Positions 24,384 through 30,236 of a stretch of DNA of 30,236 nt are shown piece by piece. Source of the stretch: a virus. The position numbers and the translations under genes were made by a program. How positions within the stretch are numbered: the stretch's first letter is position 1; each line of letters begins with the position of its first letter. The notes beneath the pieces are model-generated. The model made no database searches. It was not told where the DNA came from and saw only the letters and a program-made list of their open reading frames with translations. Location of the stretch: IMG/VR virus record IMGVR_UViG_3300025736_000120, positions 1 to 30,236 of that record; one strand, given 5' to 3'.

Positions 24384-24797
24384 ATGAAAGAATACGTAAC
24401 AGACCTAAAACATAGCAAGCTATTAAAAGAAGCTGGAATTGTTAAAAAAAGTAAATATTGCTGGTATTATTTCGATAAAAAACGCAATCCAACATCTGGA
24501 TCACATTGGGATTCAAGAAAAAGATGTATATCTGGAGTGCCGTATGCTTATGATGGGTTTATCAACGCTTACCTTACAGATGAATTGACGGCGGAAACGC
24601 CAATAATAGTAGGCTATGATTTAAAAATGATATGTGAAACAACAGATTGTGGCGATAAATATTATACAGTTTTTTATCAAGATGCTTTTTCTGATTATTT
24701 AGATAGTCGGGATTTCTGTGACGAAAAACTCCCCAACGCACTAGCTAAAATGATAATTTGGTTAATGAAGGAAGGGTATATGAAATGGAAGCATTAA
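24384..24797 (+). CDS. Conserved-type phage hypothetical protein, 137 aa
   Basis: The start is ATG 24384 behind GAGGT; the TTG at 24330 would overlap the previous gene. MKEYVTDLKHSKLLKEAGIVKKSKYCWYYF resembles a common class of phage accessory proteins that begin with a helix (K-LKELG), continue with a short beta part containing a tryptophan, then a variable loop, and end with a helix (NALAKMIIWLMKEGYM) of the A-xx-KMLIYLxE type. The function of that class is unknown. The ordering and the final helix support the relationship, which is from memory of the pattern. Two cysteines near residue 95 may bind metal or be incidental. Confidence 0.85.
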   Translation: MKEYVTDLKHSKLLKEAGIVKKSKYCWYYFDKKRNPTSGSHWDSRKRCISGVPYAYDGFINAYLTDELTAETPIIVGYDLKMICETTDCGDKYYTVFYQDAFSDYLDSRDFCDEKLPNALAKMIIWLMKEGYMKWKH

Positions 24798-24834
24798 ATA
24801 GATTTGCATAACAACAATTTAAGAAAGGGATTGT

Positions 24835-25092
24835 ATGAGTAGAATTATTAAATGTTATAAGGATAAAATAGTCAATAAATGTTCAGAGTGTGATTATTAT
24901 GAAAAGGAACAAGAAACAACAGGTTTGGAAGCATATACGCATAATTGCAGGACTAATCATATAAAACATATTTGCACAAATAATGATTTTAGTTTAGGTG
25001 ATTCAAATTGGATTGATGGTAAATGGGTTGGAACATTCACTGATTCTATTCCTGAAAAATGTTCTCTTCCAAAAAAGAAAGGGATTGTATGA
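24835..25092 (+). CDS. Cysteine-rich small protein, 85 aa (zinc-ribbon-like)
   Basis: ATG at 24835 behind AAGAAAGGG. MSRIIKCYKDKIVNKCSECDYYE carries C7 and a C16-x2-C19 pair; further cysteines are at 38, 47 and 76, with the end IPEKCSLPKKKGIV. Many phages encode short proteins of this layout (CPxC-type start, IPxxCPLP end) that probably bind zinc; their function is unknown. The last codons, KKGIV-stop, are the 18-bp junction sequence that also supplies the ribosome site and start of the next gene, which overlaps by four bases (ATGA). Confidence 0.85.
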   Translation: MSRIIKCYKDKIVNKCSECDYYEKEQETTGLEAYTHNCRTNHIKHICTNNDFSLGDSNWIDGKWVGTFTDSIPEKCSLPKKKGIV

Positions 25093-25472
25093 CAAAGAAA
25101 GCCCAACGACAAAAGATATATGATAAATATAAAGGACGGTGTGCTTATTGTGGAGTCAATTTGACACTAGAGACTAAAACCCCTTATACGATGCAAATAG
25201 ATCACATTGAACCAGTAAATAGAGATATAGAAACGGGCATAATGCAAAGCCCTGAGAATGACGTAATTGAGAATAAGAATCCAGCGTGTAAATATTGCAA
25301 CGGGGATAAACATAGCCAATCTTTAGAGGCATGGCGTGAATGGCTAATAAACAGGTTTAATCATTTGGAATATTTATTTAAGTCAAAATCTAAATATGAA
25401 ATCGCTGTTAATTTAGGAGTTGTTAATATTGAAAAGTGGGACGGTTTATTTTATTTTGAAAGGCTAGAATGA
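25089..25472 (+). CDS. HNH endonuclease, 127 aa
   Basis: The start is ATG 25089 behind AAGAAAGGG; the longer TTG start at 25059 lies in the previous gene. HNH motif is complete: C18-x2-C21 and C67-x2-C70 as the zinc knuckles, DH at 38-39 within MQIDHIEPVNR, N64, and CNGDKH at 70-75. Such proteins cut double-stranded DNA or nick it. Free-standing HNH genes in phages are commonly homing endonucleases or assist packaging. Here the gene is away from terL and among genes with shared junction sequences, which favours a mobile, homing-type origin. No intron is seen next to it. Confidence 0.9.
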   Translation: MTKKAQRQKIYDKYKGRCAYCGVNLTLETKTPYTMQIDHIEPVNRDIETGIMQSPENDVIENKNPACKYCNGDKHSQSLEAWREWLINRFNHLEYLFKSKSKYEIAVNLGVVNIEKWDGLFYFERLE

Positions 25473-25564
25473 TGAAAAAACAACAAATATTTATGATGTA
25501 TTTAGCTGGTTATGGTGAAGATGCTAAAATAGGACTAAACTTTAAGAAAGGGATTATAACATGA
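25469..25564 (+). CDS. 31-codon ORF, possible gene remnant
   Basis: Two adjacent ATG codons (25469 and 25472) follow AAAGG and overlap the HNH stop. The frame reads MMKKQQIFMMYLAGYGEDAK and ends IGLNFKKGIIT, with its stop overlapping the start of the next gene (ATGA). The KKGI ending matches the KKGIV endings of two neighbouring genes. It may be a very small real protein, a translational relay between genes, or the 3' stub of a gene lost by recombination at the shared junction. Confidence 0.5.
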   Translation: MMKKQQIFMMYLAGYGEDAKIGLNFKKGIIT

Positions 25565-26391
25565 TATTAAAAACAGAAAAAGCAATACGTATTTATAAAG
25601 GTGCTGTAATTCATGAAGGTGCTGAGATTTATAAAGATGCTGTAATTCGTGAAGGTGCTGAGATTTATAAAGGTGCTGTAATTCGTGAAGGTGCTATAAT
25701 TTGTGAAGGTGCTATAATTTGTGAAGATGCTGTAATTCGTGAATATGCTGTAATTCGTGAATATGCTGTAATTCATGAAGGTGCTGAGATTTGTAAAGGT
25801 GCTGTAATTCGTGAATATGCTGAGATTTGTAAAGGTGCTGAGATTTGTGAAGGTGCTGTAATTCGTGAATATGCTAGGATTCGTGAAGGTGCTGAGATTT
25901 GTGAAGATGCTGTAATTCGTGAAGGTGCTGTAATTTGTGAATATGCTTGGATTTGTAAAGGTGCTGAGATTTGTAAAGGTGCTGTAATTCGTGAAGGTGC
26001 TGTAATTCGTGAATATGCTGTAATTCGTGAATATGCTGAGATTCGTGAAGGTGCTGAGATTTGTGAAGGTGCTGTAATTCGTGAAGGTGCTGTAATTCGT
26101 GAATATGCTGTAATTCGTGAAGGTGGAGAAGGTATCGCAATACATAATTCTTATAAATATAGTTCTGGTTATTATTATGACTTAAAAGCAAAAGCCATTG
26201 TTATTAGATTGGGATGTTACCACAAAACATTATCAGAATGGGAGTCCAATTTTGACAACAATCTATCTGAATTTCCTTTGAAATCCGAACTAAGAGAAAA
26301 GCGAAAATATACTTATAATATTCTAAAAAAGATGGCATTAAGATTACTAGCCCCTGTTGTTGAAGAATGGATTAAGAAAGGGATTGTATGA
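25561..26391 (+). CDS. Hexapeptide-repeat protein (left-handed beta-helix-like), 276 aa
   Basis: ATG at 25561 behind AAAGGG. Residues 15-188 are 29 consecutive hexapeptides of the type A-[VE]-I-[RC]-[EK]-[GY], the spacing of left-handed parallel beta-helices as in hexapeptide acyltransferases. No transferase active-site histidine loop is seen. A separate C-terminal region follows (about 190-276): HNSYKYSSGYYYDL, then RLGCYHKTLSEWESNF, and a basic end. Related phage proteins with hexapeptide repeats plus a LGCxxxTxxEW tail are known as hypotheticals. The almost unbroken array suggests a binding or scaffold role rather than catalysis. The KKGIV-stop junction overlaps the next gene start. Confidence 0.85.
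   Translation: MILKTEKAIRIYKGAVIHEGAEIYKDAVIREGAEIYKGAVIREGAIICEGAIICEDAVIREYAVIREYAVIHEGAEICKGAVIREYAEICKGAEICEGAVIREYARIREGAEICEDAVIREGAVICEYAWICKGAEICKGAVIREGAVIREYAVIREYAEIREGAEICEGAVIREGAVIREYAVIREGGEGIAIHNSYKYSSGYYYDLKAKAIVIRLGCYHKTLSEWESNFDNNLSEFPLKSELREKRKYTYNILKKMALRLLAPVVEEWIKKGIV
25603..26124 (+). repeat. 29 tandem 18-bp coding repeats
   Basis: The hexapeptide array is a tandem repeat at DNA level too, with a unit such as GCTGTAATTCGTGAAGGT repeated in frame with few changes (GAG for GTA, TGT for CGT, TAT for GGT). Units keep identical codons, which indicates recent expansion or ongoing homogenisation by slippage or recombination. Copy number is likely variable between relatives. 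Confidence 0.95.
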
Positions 26392-26657
26392 CAGATGGTC
26401 AACAAATAATAAGGAATAAACAGAAACTAAAGAATGCTTTTAGATCAGCTTGGAAGTCACAGAACAATAATGCTATATTTCAAGCTATGAAGTTTAGTTA
26501 TTCGATAGGACTACATGACATGAGTTTATTTCATTTTGTAAATGATATAACGACTCTAAATGTATTCAGTAATAAAATAATAGAAATTAATATTAATAAC
26601 GGCTTGGGACCTAGTTTTTGTCTCGGCTGTGGAGAGGGACATAGTGAATTTAACTAA
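26388..26657 (+). CDS. Hypothetical protein, 89 aa
   Basis: ATG at 26388, overlapping the previous stop by four bases, with AAGAAAGGG as ribosome site supplied by the shared junction. The first 35 residues are basic and helical (NKQKLKNAFRSAWKSQNN). The rest is mixed, ending in CLGCGEGHSEFN, where C-x2-C and a histidine could bind metal. No family is recognised. The stop overlaps the next gene by 14 bases, so the two are translationally linked. Confidence 0.8.
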   Translation: MTDGQQIIRNKQKLKNAFRSAWKSQNNNAIFQAMKFSYSIGLHDMSLFHFVNDITTLNVFSNKIIEININNGLGPSFCLGCGEGHSEFN

Positions 26658-26811
26658 AATAGAAGAAATGGAAACAGAAATAAAAGAACTTCGTCGACAA
26701 GTGGATATTATGATAAAGATAAATGATAACGCTAATCTTCAATTTGATGCATTAAAAAAGCTTATAAAGGCTAATTCTGATTTAATAAGTTTAATAACAA
26801 GGAAAATATAA
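26644..26811 (+). CDS. Short coiled-coil protein, 55 aa
   Basis: The best start is GTG 26644 behind GGAGAGGG; a GTG at 26629 would be upstream of that site. MNLTKIEEMETEIKELRRQVD continues as heptad-like repeats of I, L and M (IMIKINDNANLQFDALKKLI) to the end, so nearly the whole protein should be a coiled coil. It overlaps the previous gene and ends one base before the exonuclease start. The role is unknown; it could be an oligomerising partner or a small regulator. Confidence 0.7.
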   Translation: MNLTKIEEMETEIKELRRQVDIMIKINDNANLQFDALKKLIKANSDLISLITRKI

Positions 26812-26812
26812 A

Positions 26813-27682
26813 ATGATACTAACGAATAAACATAATCTACCGAAAGCTATAGTGCAAGCTATAGTTAAAATGCAATATGAACCAGATCCTAGTCGTATAG
26901 GTGTAACTACAATGATAGGTTCTCCTTATCCTAGAATGCTAAAGCTTAAGCATTACCATGAAATGGTAAGAGATGTATCTGATTATTTTTGGGCATTGTT
27001 TGGTACTGCAGTTCATAAAGTACTAGAAGAATCTGATAACACAGTTGTAAATGAAATATCAGTTAAAACTAATTTTCCTGAGTTACAAATAGATGATATT
27101 TATCTTACTGGAGTAACAGATCAATTTGATCCTAAGATTAATGAACTATCAGATTGGAAAGTCACTAGTAAATTTGGTGGTAACAAAATGAAACCTGAAT
27201 GGGAAGCTCAAGTTAATGTTAATGCTTGGTTATTAGAATCAGTATTAGGATGGCAAGTAGATACATTAAAGATCTATGTAATAATGAAAGATTATTATGC
27301 CAAAGATAAATTTATTCATGGAATGCCGGATACTCCATTAAAAACATTCAATGTTAGAAAGTGGTCTAAAGAAGAAGTTTATAAGTATATAGACCAAAGG
27401 TTAGCTCTTCATTTAAAAAGCCCCTGTGAAGGATGTACGGACGCTGAACGATGGTCCGGTGTATCTTATGCAGTTAAGAAAATAGGTGGTAAGAAAGCTG
27501 TAACCGGTGGAGTCTTTGATAACAAAACCGATGCCATGAAACATTTGTATTCTATTGGTGGAGAGTCACATTATGAAATGGAGACTAGAAAGAAACCTGA
27601 TGGTAAGTGTCAATTATATTGCGATGTAAATCAGTATTGCAAATATTATCAAGAAAATTATATGAAACATAAAAAGGATTAA
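26813..27682 (+). CDS. PD-(D/E)XK exonuclease, Cas4/RecB-like, 289 aa
   Basis: ATG at 26813 behind AAGGAA. Motifs: G64-x3-H68 (GTAVH), D103 in TGVTDQF, D114-x-K116 in SDWKVTS, and Q133 in the following helix, together the active site of the RecB/Cas4-type nuclease fold. Cysteines C205, C208, C266, C270 and C276 lie after the core; their pattern (C-x3-C-x5-C at the end) recalls the iron-sulfur site of Cas4 and AddB nucleases. The enzyme probably resects DNA ends in phage recombination or replication. It stands with a RuvC resolvase and a DUF932 protein downstream, forming a recombination module. Confidence 0.85.
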   Translation: MILTNKHNLPKAIVQAIVKMQYEPDPSRIGVTTMIGSPYPRMLKLKHYHEMVRDVSDYFWALFGTAVHKVLEESDNTVVNEISVKTNFPELQIDDIYLTGVTDQFDPKINELSDWKVTSKFGGNKMKPEWEAQVNVNAWLLESVLGWQVDTLKIYVIMKDYYAKDKFIHGMPDTPLKTFNVRKWSKEEVYKYIDQRLALHLKSPCEGCTDAERWSGVSYAVKKIGGKKAVTGGVFDNKTDAMKHLYSIGGESHYEMETRKKPDGKCQLYCDVNQYCKYYQENYMKHKKD

Positions 27683-27684
27683 TA

Positions 27685-27960
27685 ATGAAAAAAAAAGAAT
27701 TAATAGTAAATTTTGTTCGCGGTAGTATAACTGGTAATTCTAGTAGTTTATCTATTGAAGATAATCTTTTGTTTTCTTATGGTACTCCAATAGGCTTTAG
27801 AAATCAAGAAGATAAACTATTTGCAACAGATAAAAAGTTTTCATCTACTACATCTACAGATCAAAATTATTTAAAAACATTTGATGTAAAAGTCTTACCT
27901 AATGAAGAATACAAAGAACTATTAAAAAATAATGGTGTCTTACAGAGAGGATTGCTTTAA
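27685..27960 (+). CDS. Hypothetical protein of a common phage type, 91 aa
   Basis: ATG at 27685 behind AAAAAGGA, two bases after the exonuclease stop. The arrangement SSLSIEDNLLFSYGTPIGFR, then KKFSSTTSTDQNYLK, resembles a frequent small phage protein with the pattern LxxEGDxLYSYGTPIA followed by KYSxTTSxHQ. No function is known for it. It is probably a small beta-rich domain. The stop overlaps the next start (TAATG), so translation is coupled. Confidence 0.85.
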   Translation: MKKKELIVNFVRGSITGNSSSLSIEDNLLFSYGTPIGFRNQEDKLFATDKKFSSTTSTDQNYLKTFDVKVLPNEEYKELLKNNGVLQRGLL

Positions 27961-28277
27961 TGTATATAAGTAATAAAGAAGAAATCAGGACTATTGCATT
28001 TTTTCTATTCTTTTGTGGGATTATCATATATATTTCTATCTTGTTAAAAACAAGAGATGATGAAATAGAACGCATACAAACTATTGTCAATAAAACTCAT
28101 TTTGATAAAATGCAAGAAAATCGTAATTTAATATATCAATTGAAGCAAGAGATTGATATTCAGAATAAGTGTTTAAATAAAGTAGTTAAAGATATAACTT
28201 ATGATGATGACTGTTATATGCTATATAATAATTTCTTCCACTATAGAAAAGGATTAAGAGATGGAACTAAAGATTGA
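27960..28277 (+). CDS. Membrane-anchored coiled-coil protein, 105 aa
   Basis: ATG at 27960 within TAATG. A hydrophobic segment at about 11-29 (TIAFFLFFCGIIIYISILL) is followed by a long charged helical part with heptads (RDDEIERIQTIVNK, LIYQLKQEIDIQNKCL). This one-helix-plus-coiled-coil layout is shared with i-spanins (Rz-like), but no o-spanin is nested in or after it and the gene lies in a replication module, so the spanin idea is weak. It overlaps the following gene by 17 bases. Confidence 0.8.
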   Translation: MYISNKEEIRTIAFFLFFCGIIIYISILLKTRDDEIERIQTIVNKTHFDKMQENRNLIYQLKQEIDIQNKCLNKVVKDITYDDDCYMLYNNFFHYRKGLRDGTKD

Positions 28278-28488
28278 TGAAAAAGGATCTCTATTCATAA
28301 AAAGAAAAGATGTATATAAGATTACGTTTTGTCCTTACATAACACATGATGGTATTGATCAAGTATGTGGTGATTGGTGTGCTTTATTCGGAGAACCAGT
28401 AATAGAAAAATCCGGACAAGCTAATTCACTAGAAATATGTAATAAGATATTCCATAAGTTAGATGTATTAATAGACGAAAGGAAATAA
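28261..28488 (+). CDS. Small cysteine-containing phage protein, 75 aa
   Basis: ATG at 28261 behind AAAGGA inside the end of the previous gene. The motif ITFCPYITHDGI followed by CGDWCALFGEP, with a later cysteine, matches a recurring phage hypothetical of the CPF...CGDWCPLFGEP type. The cysteines may bind zinc. Function unknown. It ends one base before the resolvase start, so it is in the same operon. Confidence 0.8.
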   Translation: MELKIDEKGSLFIKRKDVYKITFCPYITHDGIDQVCGDWCALFGEPVIEKSGQANSLEICNKIFHKLDVLIDERK

Positions 28489-28489
28489 T

Positions 28490-28972
28490 ATGCCTAATTT
28501 AATAATGGGAATTGATCCAGGACAATCAGGAGCTTATTGCATAATCGATAAAAAAGAAGGTTGGATTCAACGCTTAGAAAACTTTAAAGTAATAGGCGAA
28601 GGTAAAAATAAAGAATTAGATATTAGTGATTTTGTTAGTACGATTATGCTTTATCAACCTTCACTCATAGTAATAGAAAAAGTACATGCTATGCCTAAGC
28701 AAGGAGTATCTTCTACATTTAAGTTCGGAGTTAACTATGGTACACTTATAGGAGCTATTAAAACATTAGGATACCCTATGGACAAAGTAACTCCTCAAGC
28801 ATGGAAGAAGATAGTCTTAGTAGGGTATACACCTGGAGACAAGTCAAATTCGATCAAGTATTGCAAAGACCATTACCCGCATATAGATTTGACGCGTACT
28901 GAAAGAAGTAAGAAAGATGATGATAATAAAGCTGATGCACTATGCATAGCAATTTATGGAACTAGATTATGA
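28490..28972 (+). CDS. RuvC-like Holliday junction resolvase, 160 aa
   Basis: ATG at 28490 behind AAAGGAAA. RNase H-fold resolvase motifs are all present: D9 in MGIDPGQSG, E63 in IVIEKVHA, and the acidic cluster DDDNKAD with D145 and D149 near the end. The conserved region GVNYGTLIGA and TPQAWKK are typical of phage RuvC. The enzyme resolves branched DNA during replication and before packaging. Length fits the family. Its neighbours (PD-(D/E)XK exonuclease upstream, DUF932 downstream) support a recombination or replication module. Confidence 0.92.
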   Translation: MPNLIMGIDPGQSGAYCIIDKKEGWIQRLENFKVIGEGKNKELDISDFVSTIMLYQPSLIVIEKVHAMPKQGVSSTFKFGVNYGTLIGAIKTLGYPMDKVTPQAWKKIVLVGYTPGDKSNSIKYCKDHYPHIDLTRTERSKKDDDNKADALCIAIYGTRL

Positions 28973-28983
28973 AGGAGAATTAA

Positions 28984-29835
28984 ATGAATTTATTCCAACC
29001 ACAAACAACTGAACCAGCAGTACGTAAAAGCATCTTAACCGTTGGTCAAGACCTAACTAGTATAATGTTCCCCGTGGAACAAAGAAGACTTAAACATTAT
29101 ACTGGTGGTAAATATATCAATACAGATGTATATGGTATCTTCAGAGTAGATGATGATGAAATGCTCTATGCCGGTAGTCAATATACTATTGTATCTAATG
29201 AAGAAATAATATCTCATTTAAAACCTATTCAAGAACAAGGATTTGAATTAGTAGATGTAAGAAACTTCAATAATAAGAAGTTCGAAATGAACTTTATTAA
29301 TCCTGATCATAAATTCAATGTAGGTGGTGAGGAATCCAATCTAAGGATGAAAATAGTCAATTCGTATGACGGTTCAGCTTCATTGTTTATGGCACTAGGA
29401 GCGTACCTTAACGTCTGTTCAAACGGATGTGTATGGGGACAAGCTGCTACATATAAGCATAAGCATACTAAACAAATTGATATTCCTAAGTTTCTAGAAA
29501 ATGCCATGGAGGAACATTTCACTTCTGTATCTAATAACTTCGAAGGTAAGAAATGGCATACAGAAGAAGCTAAAGTAGAAACTCAGTATAAAGAATTAGC
29601 TAGCGGATGGTTTGTTAAGGACAAAGAGAATAAAGATAAACCTAATTATGCAGCTAAAATGCTTCAAGAAAGATTTCATCATGAGTATAAGACTTATAAC
29701 GAATCTGCTGAGTTTGCTTTATTCATGGCAGCTACTTTTTTAGGTACTCATGGACACAATAAAGGTTTAGGAGTTACTTATCAAGAAGTATTAAATACTA
29801 AAGTTCCTAAAGTATTTTTCAATAAATCAGCTTAA
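28984..29835 (+). CDS. DUF932 domain protein, 283 aa
   Basis: ATG at 28984 behind AAGGAGAA. The central part contains the hallmark of DUF932 (phage/plasmid-like protein): NSYDGSASLFMALGAYLNVC followed by SNGCVWG, a motif present in nearly all members. Upstream, DDDEMLYAGSQYTIVSNEEI fits the first half of the domain, and a helical C-terminal part follows. The biochemical role of the family is unknown; genes are frequently near recombination or replication genes of phages and plasmids, as here. Length is within the usual range. Confidence 0.88.
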   Translation: MNLFQPQTTEPAVRKSILTVGQDLTSIMFPVEQRRLKHYTGGKYINTDVYGIFRVDDDEMLYAGSQYTIVSNEEIISHLKPIQEQGFELVDVRNFNNKKFEMNFINPDHKFNVGGEESNLRMKIVNSYDGSASLFMALGAYLNVCSNGCVWGQAATYKHKHTKQIDIPKFLENAMEEHFTSVSNNFEGKKWHTEEAKVETQYKELASGWFVKDKENKDKPNYAAKMLQERFHHEYKTYNESAEFALFMAATFLGTHGHNKGLGVTYQEVLNTKVPKVFFNKSA

Positions 29836-29843
29836 GGAGAACT

Positions 29844-30236
29844 ATGAACTACAAACAAGAAATCGAAAAGCTCTGGAATGGGAATAGTGGTGCTAAGTGT
29901 AATATACAATGGATAAGCAAACATGCAACAAATTTAGGTTGGTCGAGTTATCAACATGAAAATAGTATTCCTTCATGGAAATGGGGAAATTTTGACTACC
30001 GCCTACATCCCGACTTTGTCCGGTGTGTGGATTGTGAACATTGTGAAAATCATCATTGTACAAAATTTAATTATAAAACAGCAATAGGAAATATTCAAGA
30101 ATATCGCAGATGCTCAGTATTTGATATTTTAATTAATAAGGAAAAGACTATGAAAGTAAAACTAAAACAAGATTATCAACATACGGATCGACTAGAAATA
30201 GTGCATATAATTCCAATTGATGAAATCTTAGAAGAA
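29844..30236 (+). CDS. 5' part of a cysteine-rich hypothetical protein (runs off window)
   Basis: ATG at 29844 behind AAGGAGAA; the frame is open to the last base, giving 131 codons without a stop. MNYKQEIEKLWNGNSGAKCN is followed by a tryptophan-rich part (GWSSYQHENSIPSWKWG, then DYRLHPDF), similar to small phage proteins with a WxxxDYRxxP motif. A dense cysteine/histidine cluster (RCVDCEHCENHHC, later RRCSVFD) suggests a zinc-binding fold. A lysine-rich segment follows (KTMKVKLKQDYQH). Function not recognised; end not visible. Confidence 0.8.
   Translation, partial: MNYKQEIEKLWNGNSGAKCNIQWISKHATNLGWSSYQHENSIPSWKWGNFDYRLHPDFVRCVDCEHCENHHCTKFNYKTAIGNIQEYRRCSVFDILINKEKTMKVKLKQDYQHTDRLEIVHIIPIDEILEE

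Noticed and set aside
25603-26124. Repeat array considered as CRISPR
   Set aside because: Units are 18 bp, contiguous and in frame, with no unique spacers.
25567-26145. Long minus-strand ORF of FTNYS/FTNLS repeats opposite the hexapeptide gene
   Set aside because: It is the mirror of the 18-bp repeats, which keep all frames open. It has no ribosome site, and the plus-strand gene has a good start and a distinct C-terminal domain.

Overview
The window is a segment of a tailed double-stranded DNA phage genome, most likely podovirus-like. It is AT-rich, about one third G+C by eye. Genes are tightly packed, mostly short, and led by clear Shine-Dalgarno sites. It carries a large terminase, a terminase-small-subunit-like gene, a holin-like gene, a RuvC resolvase, a PD-(D/E)XK exonuclease, an HNH nuclease and a DUF932 protein. 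The host cannot be named. Canonical ribosome sites and a TGnTATAAT promoter argue against Bacteroidota-type expression signals. No tRNA, integrase or CRISPR array was seen.

Layout. (1) Positions 1-17207, plus strand: the end of the virion block. Two Q/N/A/G-rich proteins resembling internal or ejection proteins are followed by a 165-aa ORF and a 14.5-kb ORF. The last two look like one gene of about 5,063 residues joined by a -1 frameshift on a run of ten A. The giant product has an HExxH zincin-like motif, two tandem ADP-ribosyltransferase (ART-PolyVal) domains, a DFDKD motif in an RNA-polymerase beta-prime-like context, a possible SLOG-like domain and glycine-rich hydrophobic C-terminal segments. 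It reads as a polyvalent protein injected with the DNA and carrying its own two-barrel RNA polymerase, by analogy with crAss-like phages. (2) 17280-20280, plus: an Acb2/Tad1-like anti-defence candidate, an unknown gene, a small holin-like gene and terL. (3) 20277-22837, minus: a terS-like gene whose stop overlaps that of terL, then five small unknown genes, most separated by hairpins and several preceded by a repeated CTGTACAC element. (4) 22838-23543: a roughly 700-bp mostly non-coding divergent control region with repeats, a G/C tract, an extended -10 promoter and a plus-strand CTGTACAC copy. (5) 23544-30236, plus: small, probably early genes and then a recombination module of PD-(D/E)XK exonuclease, RuvC and DUF932. 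One stretch (24835-26391) has gene junctions built on one shared 18-bp sequence.

Working model (inference): the giant protein enters the cell with the DNA. Its polymerase or the host enzyme transcribes outward from the 22.8-23.5 kb region, possibly through the CTGTACAC element. Small accessory proteins, one perhaps sequestering cyclic-nucleotide signals, counter host defences. The recombination genes process replicating DNA and the terminase packages it.
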